Shown: positions 19,218 to 28,008 of the stretch, in pieces
Layout of the letters: every line of letters starts with the position of its first letter
Numbering within the stretch: the first letter of the stretch is position 1
Notes under the pieces: model-generated
The model's database searches: none
Told to the model about the DNA's origin: nothing
What the model saw: the letters and a program-made list of their open reading frames with translations, nothing else
Translations under genes and position numbers: made by a program
NCBI RefSeq assembly: GCF_017426725.1
Contig: NZ_JAERMS010000002.1
Coordinates: forward strand, 62,001 to 126,000
Direction of reading: 5' to 3'
Length of the DNA: 64,000 bases
Source: Prevotella illustrans
GTDB lineage: Bacteria > Bacteroidota > Bacteroidia > Bacteroidales > Bacteroidaceae

Positions 19218-20390
19218 ATGAAGAAATTGTTAGTCATTCTACTGGTTTGCCTGATGGCTATTCCCGGAAGTGCGCAACGCAAGGTGTTGAAGAACCGAAC
19301 CGTCACTGCTGCTTCTAAAAAAGGAAAAAGTCTGCCGGTTGCGGCGAATTCTCGCCCAAAGGAACACTTGTTACCGAAAGAGTTGCTTGCTTCGACCGCA
19401 AAACTAATGTTTGTCGACAGTATTGTTGTCGAGAAAGATGATTTTTACAAATATATTCCATTGCCGGTGGAGATTGGTAAATTTGTCGCAACAACACCTA
19501 CTAAGAAACAAGATCTCGTTGGAGCCGCGTTCATAAACGGACTGGGTAAGCAATGCTTCTATGCTGCAGGGGATACGATTTCATCTTCTCTTTTCTGCAT
19601 GGATCAACTCGCTAACGGCTGGGGAGAGCCTAAGAAGATGGAAGATATTGATAACAACTTTAACTTTGTAGGCTATCCTTGTCAACAGTCTGACGGCATG
19701 ACTCTGTTCTTTGCTGCGAAAGACAAAAAAGCATTGGGCGGTTATGATATCTTCATGACACGCTATGACCGTGAAAAAGGTTCATACCTGGTACCTGAGA
19801 ATTACGGATTGCCCTTTAATTCTACAGCTAATGATTATCTGCTGGTTATAGACGAGCCCGACTCACTGGGCTGGTTGGTTACCGACCGTCGTCAGCCGGA
19901 AGGCAAGGTATGTATCTATACCTTTGTGCCAACAAAGGTCCGGCAGACCTATGAAGTTGATAACTTGACAGAAACGGAGCTCTACAATTTTGCCATCATC
20001 AACAGAATAGCAGATACTTGGCAGTTTGGTGATCGACAAGCAGCCTTTAAGAGACTGAAACGACTTAGACAAGGAGCAGAGACTTCAGTTACTCGAAGAT
20101 TTTCTTTTCCCATTGATGATCATACGATTTATACGAGAAAAGAAGATTTCAAGGAACCACAGAATATTCGACAACTGGAAGAATATCAAGCAGGACTGCA
20201 ACGATTAACAGAGCTTGAACAGCAACTGAATCAGTTTTGGGACAAATACAAAGAGAGTGGTGAAGCTCTTAAAGCCAATTTGACGGAGAAAGTAAGGATG
20301 TTGGAGAATGAATATATAAAATTAAATCTGCGCGTAAAGCGTATTCATAAAAGTATTATAAATTCAGAAAACAATCTAATTAACAATTGA
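19218..20390 (+). CDS. Exported PD40/beta-propeller-like protein
   Basis: 390 residues from the ATG at 19218 (a TTG two codons earlier is less likely). A signal peptide (MKKLLVILLVCLMAIPGSAQ) is followed by a basic linker, a central region with WD40-like PD40 features (LFFAAKDKKALGGYDIFMTR, then DSLGWLVTDRRQPEGKVCIY) and a C-terminal coiled coil of about 60 residues rich in E, L, Q and K. PD40 repeats are common in envelope-associated Bacteroidota proteins. The specific role is unknown. Its stop overlaps the region just before the phosphorylase start, suggesting an operon with the next two genes. Confidence 0.75.
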   Translation: MKKLLVILLVCLMAIPGSAQRKVLKNRTVTAASKKGKSLPVAANSRPKEHLLPKELLASTAKLMFVDSIVVEKDDFYKYIPLPVEIGKFVATTPTKKQDLVGAAFINGLGKQCFYAAGDTISSSLFCMDQLANGWGEPKKMEDIDNNFNFVGYPCQQSDGMTLFFAAKDKKALGGYDIFMTRYDREKGSYLVPENYGLPFNSTANDYLLVIDEPDSLGWLVTDRRQPEGKVCIYTFVPTKVRQTYEVDNLTETELYNFAIINRIADTWQFGDRQAAFKRLKRLRQGAETSVTRRFSFPIDDHTIYTRKEDFKEPQNIRQLEEYQAGLQRLTELEQQLNQFWDKYKESGEALKANLTEKVRMLENEYIKLNLRVKRIHKSIINSENNLINN

Positions 20391-20395
20391 GCATC

Positions 20396-21265
20396 ATGAA
20401 CTATTATCCAGAATCAGAACTAATTATCAATCAGGATGGAAGTATCTTCCATCTGCATTTAAAGCCGGAACAACTGGCAGACAATGTTATCCTTGTAGGC
20501 GATCCGGGCCGAGTTCCTCTTGTTGCGTCTCATTTCTCAGAAATAGAATGCGAGGTAACAAGCAGAGAATTTCATACGATTACGGGACGTTACAAAGGTA
20601 AGCGCATCACGGTGCAAAGCACAGGTATCGGCTGCGACAATATTGACATTGTTGTGAACGAAATGGATGCTTTGGCTAATATCGATTTTGAGACACGGAC
20701 CAATAAGGACCAATTAAAATCATTAACATTCGTACGCATTGGCACATGTGGCGGTTTACAGCCAAATACGCCTACCGGCACTTTTATCGCCAGTGCAAAA
20801 AGTATTGGCTTTGACGGTTTGTTGAATTTTTATGCAGGACGCAATGAAGCGTGTGATTTGGAATTTGAAAAAGCGTTTAAGTCACAAGTCAAATGGAACG
20901 ACCAAATTGGCAATCCCTATGTTGTAGATAACGATCCGGAACTTCTTGACCGTATTGCAGCCGATGATATGATTCGCGGTGTAACAATCGCCTGCGGAGG
21001 CTTCTTTGGCCCGCAAGGAAGAAAGCTACGGTTGCCATTGGCTGATCCTTATTTAAATCAAAAGATTGAGCAATTTTCGTTTAACAATCTCAAGGTCACC
21101 AACTTTGAAATGGAAAGTTCGGCACTTGCCGGCCTAAGCAAACTGATGGGACATAAAGCTTTAACATGTTGCATGGTGATAGCCAACAGAAGAGCCAAAG
21201 AGGCCAATACCGGATATAAGAACACGATTGACGGGCTCATAGAAAAAGTTTTAGAACGTATTTAA
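20396..21265 (+). CDS. Nucleoside phosphorylase, uridine phosphorylase-like
   Basis: 289 residues. It belongs to the PNP/UDP phosphorylase family, which splits nucleosides with phosphate to base and ribose-1-phosphate. The phosphate-binding GDPGRV near residue 40 and the RIGTCGGLQ strand near 110 are clear, as is the NFEMESSALAGLSKLMGHKA ribose-binding segment with its M-E. I chose the ATG at 20396, six bases after the previous stop, over an upstream TTG that overlaps that stop. The base specificity is not certain. Its stop overlaps the mnmE ATG by one base. Confidence 0.88.
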   Translation: MNYYPESELIINQDGSIFHLHLKPEQLADNVILVGDPGRVPLVASHFSEIECEVTSREFHTITGRYKGKRITVQSTGIGCDNIDIVVNEMDALANIDFETRTNKDQLKSLTFVRIGTCGGLQPNTPTGTFIASAKSIGFDGLLNFYAGRNEACDLEFEKAFKSQVKWNDQIGNPYVVDNDPELLDRIAADDMIRGVTIACGGFFGPQGRKLRLPLADPYLNQKIEQFSFNNLKVTNFEMESSALAGLSKLMGHKALTCCMVIANRRAKEANTGYKNTIDGLIEKVLERI

Positions 21266-22653
21266 TGGGGAGCGATACTATCTGTGCGTTGGCCACATCT
21301 ACCGGTGGGGCTATTGGTATAATCCGAATCAGCGGTGACTGTGCTATCAGCATTGCCGATTCGGTATTTATAGCTAAAAATAAGAAACCGCTAAATCAAG
21401 CCAAAGGCAACACCTTACATTATGGTGAGATATATGACCAACAAGGTACGCTCTTAGATGAGGTCGTTACCAGCGTCTATCGTGCGCCACATAGTTATAC
21501 GGGGGAAGACAGTGTTGAAATTTCCTGTCACGGTTCACAGTATGTTCTACAGGCGGTGTTGCAAGCGCTTATCGATGCAGGATGCAGGCAGGCGCAGCCG
21601 GGTGAATATACCAAACGGGCCTATCTGAATGGGAAAATGGACTTGAGCCAAGCTGAAGCTGTGGCTGACTTGATCAGTTCGTCCAATAAAGCATCGTATA
21701 AGTTGGCGCTAAGTCAGCTGAAAGGACATTTCAGTAGTGAACTGGCAACTTTGCGTGAGCAACTTCTCAAGATTACATCTCTGTTGGAATTGGAACTTGA
21801 TTTTTCAGACCATGAAGAATTAGAATTCGCTGACAGAGGTGAACTGTTGGAACTTGCCCATAAGATTCAGAATCGTATTTCAACGCTTGCCCACTCATTT
21901 GAAACAGGGATTGCTTTAAAAAAAGGAATACCCGTTGCCATTGTTGGCCAAACGAATGTTGGAAAAAGCACCTTGCTCAATCGATTGCTCCATGAAGAAA
22001 AAGCGATAGTGAGCGATATTCATGGGACGACAAGGGATATTATAGAAGATACGACCGTCATAGAAGGAGTAACTTTCCGCTTTATAGACACGGCGGGTAT
22101 ACGCAAAACACAGGATACTATAGAGCAATTGGGAATAGAGCGTGCGTATAAAAAGCTGGAAGAGGCGACTATCGTTTTGTGGGTTATTGATACCTTGCCC
22201 ACAAAAGATGAAATAAAAGGCATGTTGAATCGGACCGTCGGAAAACAGCTCATCCTTGTACATAACAAAATAGATAAAGAAACAAATAGTAGTAATCGTC
22301 CAGTTATTCTCTCCTGCGGTAATAACAATATTTTTGCCGCGGAGGTGTTTATTTCTGCCAAATTAAATCAAGGCCTCCAAGCATTGGAAAAGGCTATCTA
22401 TGAGAGTGCGCGTATTCCGGAAATCAGCGAAGATAGCATCATCGTAACAAATGCACGCCACTATGAAGCCCTTACTCACGCAAACGAAAGTATTTCACGA
22501 GTTCTCCTGTCCATGGAAATGGGCCTTAGTGGCGATCTGATCAGTGAAGATCTCCGCATTTGTCTTGAGCAACTCGCGGAGATAACAGGCGGTCAGATAA
22601 CAACAGATGAAGTCTTGGGAAATATCTTTCAACACTTTTGCATCGGCAAATAG
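21265..22653 (+). CDS. mnmE: tRNA uridine-5-carboxymethylaminomethyl GTPase MnmE
   Basis: 462 residues. With MnmG it installs the cmnm5 group on wobble uridine 34 of certain tRNAs. The N-terminal folate-binding domain (TGGAIGIIRISG) is followed by a helical domain holding an inserted G domain with GQTNVGKSTLLNRLL, DIHGTTRD and DTAGIRKT, and the protein ends in FCIGK, the conserved C-terminal cysteine motif. The start overlaps the phosphorylase stop by one base (TAATG). It converges with the minus-strand vitamin B6 cluster 43 bp away. Confidence 0.97.
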   Translation: MGSDTICALATSTGGAIGIIRISGDCAISIADSVFIAKNKKPLNQAKGNTLHYGEIYDQQGTLLDEVVTSVYRAPHSYTGEDSVEISCHGSQYVLQAVLQALIDAGCRQAQPGEYTKRAYLNGKMDLSQAEAVADLISSSNKASYKLALSQLKGHFSSELATLREQLLKITSLLELELDFSDHEELEFADRGELLELAHKIQNRISTLAHSFETGIALKKGIPVAIVGQTNVGKSTLLNRLLHEEKAIVSDIHGTTRDIIEDTTVIEGVTFRFIDTAGIRKTQDTIEQLGIERAYKKLEEATIVLWVIDTLPTKDEIKGMLNRTVGKQLILVHNKIDKETNSSNRPVILSCGNNNIFAAEVFISAKLNQGLQALEKAIYESARIPEISEDSIIVTNARHYEALTHANESISRVLLSMEMGLSGDLISEDLRICLEQLAEITGGQITTDEVLGNIFQHFCIGK

Positions 22654-22696
22654 ACTTAGCTGTCTGATACTTGCCATTATTTCACAAAATGCTTTT

Positions 22697-23731
22697 TTAC
22701 CTTGTTTGAAATCTCATATAAGTAGTCCATTCTTCATGTATATCCCTATCGTGTTCTCCCGTGAAGAATTCCACTTGGCAAGTATCTTTAAAGGGGCTCC
22801 AGTTACCACATACCCGCCCGTCATGGATAATGACAGGTTGGAATATCCCATTATTGTTATAAGCCTTGTGCTTGTGTTCGGGCGCCAACACGATATCGCG
22901 ACTCTTATAACCTATTAAATACTCATCATAAGGGGGAATCAAAAGATATTTCCCCTTACGAAATCCTCGCGTACGCCCATCGTCTGTTAGATAAAAGTCT
23001 CGGCCATCCCATTTCTCAAGATGGATAGTTTTACCCAACAATGCCATGCCTCTGCGGCAATCTGTGATATTCAGTCCCGACCACCATACGAAATCCTCCA
23101 ATGTTGCAGGTTGATGGCTCTGAAAATATTTATAGGCAAAACGCATTAAAGCCTCATCCCTGTCGATTTGGACCGGTGCCCCTACCCTGTCTGTCACCAA
23201 TGCGTAAGTAACCTTCCCAGGCAATAACTTTCCACTACAAATAATTCCAGCAAATTCAGCCATTCGGATATGATATGATAATCGATGGGCGTCCATTCGC
23301 ACATCCTTTTCCGCCAGCGACTGAATAAAGTCCTCTTTCGTTGCACTGCCCTTGTCTGCCGCCGTTCGGACAAGGATATCACGGATGCGCATTAGCTCCT
23401 CTTCCGTAATAACGACTTTATTACTGCTCATCCATCCTTTGGTCATCGCTATTGCCTTGGGAGCGCAAAGGGCAAGCCAAGCCCAATAGTCGGTAGCCGC
23501 AACCAACTGCCACGTCCCACGCTGCAAGTGCAGACGAATGATTTTTCCACTGTCAAAAGCCTTTTTGAATGCCTCAGCAGATGGTTTACGAGTTCGCATA
23601 GCTACAGCCCATCGCATCATACGATATTCCTGAGCCTGCATAGCCCCCATATAATCAACCACTTCAACCGGAGTATTAAACAGAGGACAAATAAGTTGCT
23701 GATTAAGAAGTCGAAGCGTGATTGGATTCAT
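22697..23731 (-). CDS. AlkZ-like winged-helix protein (DNA glycosylase family)
   Basis: 344 residues. It matches the winged-helix family that includes the crosslink glycosylases AlkZ and YcaQ, which remove bulky or crosslinked alkylated bases from DNA. A QAQ tripeptide in YMGAMQAQEYRMMRWA (about residue 32) corresponds to the Q-x-Q catalytic motif of AlkZ-type enzymes. Later segments such as LHLQRGTWQLVAATDYWAWL and the C-terminal IPPYDEYLIGYKSRD fit the family. Its start lies 29 bp inside the pdxT coding region, so it is translationally coupled to the B6 genes although no B6 role is apparent. Glycosylase activity is inferred from the motif. Confidence 0.82.
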   Translation of the reverse strand: MNPITLRLLNQQLICPLFNTPVEVVDYMGAMQAQEYRMMRWAVAMRTRKPSAEAFKKAFDSGKIIRLHLQRGTWQLVAATDYWAWLALCAPKAIAMTKGWMSSNKVVITEEELMRIRDILVRTAADKGSATKEDFIQSLAEKDVRMDAHRLSYHIRMAEFAGIICSGKLLPGKVTYALVTDRVGAPVQIDRDEALMRFAYKYFQSHQPATLEDFVWWSGLNITDCRRGMALLGKTIHLEKWDGRDFYLTDDGRTRGFRKGKYLLIPPYDEYLIGYKSRDIVLAPEHKHKAYNNNGIFQPVIIHDGRVCGNWSPFKDTCQVEFFTGEHDRDIHEEWTTYMRFQTR

Positions 23732-24284
23732 ATTTGAAAGCTCTACACATGTCTATGAACAACCGATGAATACGTTCATCCTCATCCAGTTCCGGATGGA
23801 AGGCTGTTACCAGCTGCTTTCCCTGACGGGCGGCAACAATACGCCCATCCACCTCGGCCAATATCTCCACATCAGTATCGGTTTCAGCTACAAAAGGAGC
23901 ACGGATAAAAGTCATCGGAACACGACCTATTTCCTTGAATTCCGCTATTGTTCTAAAACTTCCCAGCTGCCGTCCATAGGCATTACGTTTGGCCAAGATA
24001 TTCATAGTATTGAGATGAACGCGATCAAGCATGATAAGCCCGGCGCATGTTCCAAAGGTAGGTAAACCATGCGTGATGGCTTCACGAATCGGTTGCGACA
24101 ATCCTTCATCCGAGATTATCCGCATCATGGCCGTACTTTCACCACCGGGAATAATCAACCCATCCTTTGTCTGCTGCCAATCGGCGGCATTACGCACGAA
24201 AAAAGAGTCGATCCCTATTCTTGAGAGCATTTGCCGATGCTCGGCAAACGCTCCCTGAAGAGCCAAAATCGCAATGCGCATCAT
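23703..24284 (-). CDS. pdxT: Pyridoxal 5'-phosphate synthase glutaminase subunit
   Basis: 193 residues. PdxT releases ammonia from glutamine and channels it to PdxS for PLP synthesis. The class I-like glutaminase triad is visible: Cys80 in [10 protein letters not shown] and His/Glu in [13 protein letters not shown] near residue 48 forms the oxyanion region. The ATG at 24284 overlaps the pdxS stop (ATGA); a second ATG follows immediately, so the true start may be one codon later. The 3' end overlaps the winged-helix gene. Confidence 0.97.
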   Translation of the reverse strand: MMRIAILALQGAFAEHRQMLSRIGIDSFFVRNAADWQQTKDGLIIPGGESTAMMRIISDEGLSQPIREAITHGLPTFGTCAGLIMLDRVHLNTMNILAKRNAYGRQLGSFRTIAEFKEIGRVPMTFIRAPFVAETDTDVEILAEVDGRIVAARQGKQLVTAFHPELDEDERIHRLFIDMCRAFKYESNHASTS

Positions 24285-25153
24285 TTGCCCCTTTCTGCCA
24301 TGAGCAGTTGAATTTCGCTTTCATTGATACCAACCATTGCCTCACCTAAGTCTTCACTTAGCTCTGCCAGAATCTTTGGATTCTGATAATTAGTTACGGC
24401 CTTGACAATAGCTTGCGCACGCTTTTCAGGATTCCCACTCTTAAAGATTCCGCTACCGACGAATACGCCTTCTGCTCCAAGCTGCATCATAAGGGCCGCG
24501 TCCGCGGGTGTAGCCACGCCACCGGCAGCAAAGTTAACGACAGGGAGTTTGCCATTGGCACGAACATATGCTACAAGTTCAAAAGGAACACGAAGTTGTT
24601 TGGCTGCTTCGTAAAGCTCTTCTTCCGCAAGTGAGGTGAGCCGACGAATCTCACTCTGCATCATACGCATGTGTCTGACAGCTTGAATGATATCTCCCGT
24701 TCCGGGCTCTCCCTTGGTCCGAATCATCGTTGCCCCCTCGTTGACACGCCTCAAAGCCTCACCTAAATCTTTGGCACCACAGACAAAAGGAACCTTGAAT
24801 TGGCGTTTGTCAATGTGATAAATGTCATCAGCAGGCGAAAGCACTTCACTTTCATCAATATAATCTATCTCGATAGCCTCCAAAATCTGAGCCTCCGCAA
24901 AATGACCGATACGGCATTTTGCCATGACGGGAATAGTCACGGCCTCCTGGATTCCCCGTATCATTTTAGGATCGCTCATGCGACTCACGCCTCCCGCGGC
25001 ACGTATGTCGGCAGGAATTCTCTCTAAAGCCATCACGGCACAAGCGCCCGCAGCCTCTGCTATGCGTGCCTGTTCAGGTGTTGTAACATCCATGATAACG
25101 CCACCTTTCAGCATTTGAGCCAACTGGCGATTAAGTTTTGTTCTGTCTTCCAT
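24281..25153 (-). CDS. pdxS: Pyridoxal 5'-phosphate synthase lyase subunit
   Basis: 290 residues from the ATG at 25153, which gives the standard N-terminus ([20 protein letters not shown]); upstream in-frame codons lack family similarity. PdxS joins ribose 5-phosphate, glyceraldehyde 3-phosphate and ammonia into PLP. The first catalytic lysine-region motif ([17 protein letters not shown]), [18 protein letters not shown] and [14 protein letters not shown] are present, and the phosphate-binding [20 protein letters not shown] is complete. The 170-bp gap to the upstream regulator holds two inverted repeats that may control it. Confidence 0.97.
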   Translation of the reverse strand: MEDRTKLNRQLAQMLKGGVIMDVTTPEQARIAEAAGACAVMALERIPADIRAAGGVSRMSDPKMIRGIQEAVTIPVMAKCRIGHFAEAQILEAIEIDYIDESEVLSPADDIYHIDKRQFKVPFVCGAKDLGEALRRVNEGATMIRTKGEPGTGDIIQAVRHMRMMQSEIRRLTSLAEEELYEAAKQLRVPFELVAYVRANGKLPVVNFAAGGVATPADAALMMQLGAEGVFVGSGIFKSGNPEKRAQAIVKAVTNYQNPKILAELSEDLGEAMVGINESEIQLLMAERGK

Positions 25154-25210
25154 TTTCTTTAATTTATGATTTTCGGCAACAAAAGTCAGCATAATCTTCA
25201 AAACAAGGAA

Positions 25211-25220
25211 GAACATGTTC
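25211..25220. promoter_or_regulatory. Palindrome GAACATGTTC upstream of pdxS
   Basis: A perfect 10-bp palindrome 58-67 bp upstream of the pdxS ATG. It lies just upstream of a weak -7-like element (minus-strand GACTTTTG, 25180-25187), roughly where an operator touching the -33 region would be. Function is inferred. Confidence 0.4.
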
Positions 25221-25280
25221 CTTTCCTGCAAAAGATTGCTCTGAAAATCACAAGTAAGATATTTCTATTATTTCACGACG

Positions 25281-25316
25281 GTTGTATGATGAAGAAAAAT
25301 TATCATATCATACAAC
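25281..25316. promoter_or_regulatory. Inverted repeat between regulator gene and pdxS
   Basis: GTTGTATGAT (25281-25290) and ATCATACAAC (25307-25316) are perfect inverted 10-mers with 16 bp between them, starting 6 bp beyond the stop of the ThiD-like/AraC gene. On the minus strand no T-run follows, so it is a poor terminator; an operator for pdxST or an attenuating hairpin is more likely. Confidence 0.5.
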
Positions 25317-25321
25317 TGAAA

Positions 25322-26398
25322 TCACAATCCTCTATACGCCGAGGGGCTGCGCCCTTCCTGGCTCTTAAAGAACCTGCCAAATAAAGCCTGCGATGAGAAT
25401 CCAAGTTTATTGGCAATCTCTTGAATGGTCAATCGAGAAGAATCAAGCAAAACCTTGGCCTGACTTATCACATAATCAGCAATTACCTGTTTGGGTGTTT
25501 TGGCTACCACCTTGTCCGTTATTTGGCATAAATAGCGGGGAGTAATACATAATTTTTCCGCATAAAACCGCACATCATGAGCCGTCTGATAGTTTTCGGC
25601 GATTAAAGAAAGAAACTGGTTATAAATATCAGAGGGGCGCAGACTCTTGTTTTCCGCAGATACCGCGTAAACAACCTGACTATGTATATACTCATGTGCC
25701 TTACTGATGGCTTGCTCCATGTCATCACCAAATCCCAGACGAGTTGCTATCGCGGCAGACAAAGCTCCACCGACTCCATGCCGTCGCCAGCCTTCCGTAT
25801 TATAAGAGGTAAAGAACTTTTTCTTATTTTGCCCATAGAGAAGCGCGGTCAGCTGTCCCCGAACATGGCTTCCCCCACGTAACAACACCCATTGAGCTCC
25901 CATCTCATGTAGTTGTCGGGCGGCATTCAGCATATCTTCATCCGACAATATGGGTGTTTTAAGTATCAATTCCGCTTCTTTACATTTGAGCATGAGCAAA
26001 GATGTTTCCGGTATCAGATAATTCCGGATGGCTGCCAGTGTTTCGTTGTCAATCAATCTCCTCCCACTCGAACTGATGATTCCCGGATCGAGCACTATAT
26101 ATTTACAACTGATGATTTCGTTACGTAGTGGTGAGATAACATCGCTATCTCCCAACAAACCTACTTTGGCAACGGCCGGACGCATGTCATCAAGAACAGT
26201 TCTTACTTGCTTCAATACCAACTCTGCAGATAGATGCGAAATATCTATAAGCGACTGGCTATTCTGAATCGTAATGGCCGTGACTGCCGTCAATGGATAA
26301 CCGCCCATATCGGCTATGGTTTTCACGTCAGCCTGTACCCCAACGTTTCCGCTACAATCTGACCCCGTGACACTTAAAACCGGTACAATTCGCTTCAT
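25322..26398 (-). CDS. ThiD/PdxK-like kinase domain fused to AraC-type DNA-binding domain
   Basis: 358 residues from the ATG at 26398; the open frame extends further upstream but that part has no similarity and would overlap the promoter. Residues 1-245 have the hydroxymethylpyrimidine/pyridoxine kinase fold: VTGSDCSGNVGVQADVKT, AITIQNSQ, VLDPGIISSSGRRLID. Residues 262-358 are a two-helix-turn-helix AraC domain (YAEKLCITPRYLCQI, then IQEIANKLGFSSQALFGRFF). Active-site signatures are altered: the usual GTGC/GTGD is GVGG at 208-211 and the usual TPN-x-x-EA is MLKCKEA. I infer a ligand-sensing, probably inactive kinase that regulates the neighbouring pdxST genes; the ligand (a B6 vitamer or pyrimidine) is unknown. 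Confidence 0.88.
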   Translation of the reverse strand: MKRIVPVLSVTGSDCSGNVGVQADVKTIADMGGYPLTAVTAITIQNSQSLIDISHLSAELVLKQVRTVLDDMRPAVAKVGLLGDSDVISPLRNEIISCKYIVLDPGIISSSGRRLIDNETLAAIRNYLIPETSLLMLKCKEAELILKTPILSDEDMLNAARQLHEMGAQWVLLRGGSHVRGQLTALLYGQNKKKFFTSYNTEGWRRHGVGGALSAAIATRLGFGDDMEQAISKAHEYIHSQVVYAVSAENKSLRPSDIYNQFLSLIAENYQTAHDVRFYAEKLCITPRYLCQITDKVVAKTPKQVIADYVISQAKVLLDSSRLTIQEIANKLGFSSQALFGRFFKSQEGRSPSAYRGL

Positions 26399-26460
26399 TG
26401 TTGACTTGAAATAATATGGTTTTACTACTGGTTGGTGTAAATTATATAGATTCCTCATGA

Positions 26461-26468
26461 CAAAGTTA
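26461..26468 (-). promoter_or_regulatory. Putative -7 element of the ThiD-like/AraC gene
   Basis: Minus-strand TAACTTTG matches TAnnTTTG, 63 bp upstream of the chosen ATG, supporting that start. Confidence 0.5.
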
Positions 26469-26545
26469 CTGAAAATAAATAGAGAAAAGAGCGCCTTGAG
26501 GTGAAAAAAGATAAGTGTCTTAGGCCGGAATCCGGAGAATAGCCT

Positions 26546-26553
26546 TACTTTTG
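26546..26553 (+). promoter_or_regulatory. Putative -7 element of the yccF-like gene
   Basis: TACTTTTG matches TAnnTTTG, about 93 bp upstream of the ATG at 26646; no good -33 element. Confidence 0.45.
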
Positions 26554-26645
26554 TAACGCCTATCCTGCTGAAAAGGATAAAAACGTGAATCAATCATAGA
26601 GATTGACAATAAATAATAAGAACTTTCTCTTTTATTCATTAGCAC

Positions 26646-27023
26646 ATGAAAATAATCGGAAATATTATATGGCTGCTTTGCGGAGGGCTTCAATCAGCTA
26701 TCGGCTATTTTACAGGCAGTTTAGTATTAGCCATTACTATTATAGGAATTCCGGTCGCGTTGCAGACATTTAAGATTGGTTTGCTTTGCCTATGGCCATT
26801 CGGGTCCACAGTCAAAGAGGCTAAGGCCCCCGGCGGGTGCATCACTGTTCCTTTGAATATATTATGGTTGATATTCGGAGGATTGTGGGCTTGGCTTTCC
26901 CATGTCTTCTTTGGAATTCTGCTATGTATCACCGTGATAGGGATACCTTTTGGCAAACAACATTTTAAGATGGCAGGATTGGCATTGGCACCTTTTGGCA
27001 AAGAGGTAGAGTTAGGCTTATAA
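26646..27023 (+). CDS. yccF: YccF-family membrane protein
   Basis: 125 residues, made of two related YccF domains of about 55 residues, each with one or two membrane segments. The repeated signature is visible as NIIWLLCGGLQSAIGYF ... IIGIPVALQTFKIG and NILWLIFGGLWAWLSHVF ... VIGIPFGKQHFKMA. This is a small inner-membrane protein found across many bacteria with no firmly known function. It is followed 48 bp later by a drug/metabolite transporter in the same direction, which may share its promoter. Confidence 0.93.
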   Translation: MKIIGNIIWLLCGGLQSAIGYFTGSLVLAITIIGIPVALQTFKIGLLCLWPFGSTVKEAKAPGGCITVPLNILWLIFGGLWAWLSHVFFGILLCITVIGIPFGKQHFKMAGLALAPFGKEVELGL

Positions 27024-27071
27024 AAGGGGGGCCATGTGGCATGATTAAAGATTAAAATAAAAGGATATCAA

Positions 27072-27992
27072 ATGACAGAACCAAATACCAGCATCTTTCA
27101 GCGCCCCCTATTCGTGTCTTTGTTTGCCCTGTTGGTTGCGATAGCTTGGGGATGGGCCTATCCGCTCATCAAGCTCGGATTTCATGAATTTGGGATTACT
27201 CCCGGCATGACGGGTAGCAAAATGCTCTTTGCGGGTGTACGGTTCAGTCTGGCCGGAATCATAATTCTCCTTGCCGCAAAATCTACTCATCGAACATTCA
27301 GATTAAAGAAGGCGGGGAGTTGGTGGTATATTTTGTTATTTTGCTTGATCAATACAACTCTCCACTACGCGTTTTTCTATTTCGGCCTTTCTCACAGTGC
27401 GGGTTCACGGGCGGCAATCCTCAACTCTATGAGCGTCTTCTTGGTTGTCATCTTCGCATGCGTCTTCTTTAAAAGCGACAAGATGACGCTGCATAAACTT
27501 CTTGGTTGCATACTCGGTTTTGCGGGAATCCTGTCCTTAAATCTTGGTTCTGTAGACAGTGGACGTTTCACATGGTTGGGCGATGGTATGATCATACTGA
27601 ATGCCTTGTGTGGCGCTACCGCCTCACTGATGATTCGGGGATTGGGGCAGCGTATGGATGTCTTTGTCGGAACAGGCGTGAGTCTGACCATAGGAGGCGT
27701 ATTGTTGATAATGCCGGGTGTCCTGTTGGGTGGCCATTTCCCACAAATAACGATTTTAGGCTGTATCTATCTTCTTTTCTTGATAGGTATCAGTACTTTG
27801 GGATTCACGCTATATAACAAATTGTTGACATGCAACCCGGTGGGTAAAGTCGCCATTTACAATTCGCTTATTCCCATTGTCGGCGCGGTTACGTCTTGCA
27901 TTTGTTTGCAAGAACCGTTTTATTGGAAATATGTCATTGCGGGTCTCCTGTCCGCTTCGGGCATATTCATTATTAATCGATATAAAGGATAA
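27072..27992 (+). CDS. EamA-family (DMT) transporter
   Basis: 306 residues with about ten membrane helices arranged as two EamA repeats (roughly 15-150 and 165-303). Family features include the AIAWGWAYPLIKLG start of helix 1, HYAFFYFGLSHSAGSRAAIL in the first half and YNSLIPIVGAVTSCICLQE in the second. DMT proteins export or import amino acids, nucleosides or other small metabolites across the inner membrane; the substrate cannot be told. It ends 16 bp from the convergent purN. Confidence 0.9.
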   Translation: MTEPNTSIFQRPLFVSLFALLVAIAWGWAYPLIKLGFHEFGITPGMTGSKMLFAGVRFSLAGIIILLAAKSTHRTFRLKKAGSWWYILLFCLINTTLHYAFFYFGLSHSAGSRAAILNSMSVFLVVIFACVFFKSDKMTLHKLLGCILGFAGILSLNLGSVDSGRFTWLGDGMIILNALCGATASLMIRGLGQRMDVFVGTGVSLTIGGVLLIMPGVLLGGHFPQITILGCIYLLFLIGISTLGFTLYNKLLTCNPVGKVAIYNSLIPIVGAVTSCICLQEPFYWKYVIAGLLSASGIFIINRYKG

Positions 27993-28008
27993 TCTTTTGT
28001 TTCTGTTG

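Noticed and set aside
25281-25316. The inverted repeat after the fusion regulator as its terminator
   Set aside because: On the minus strand the stem is followed by CGTCGTG rather than a T-run.
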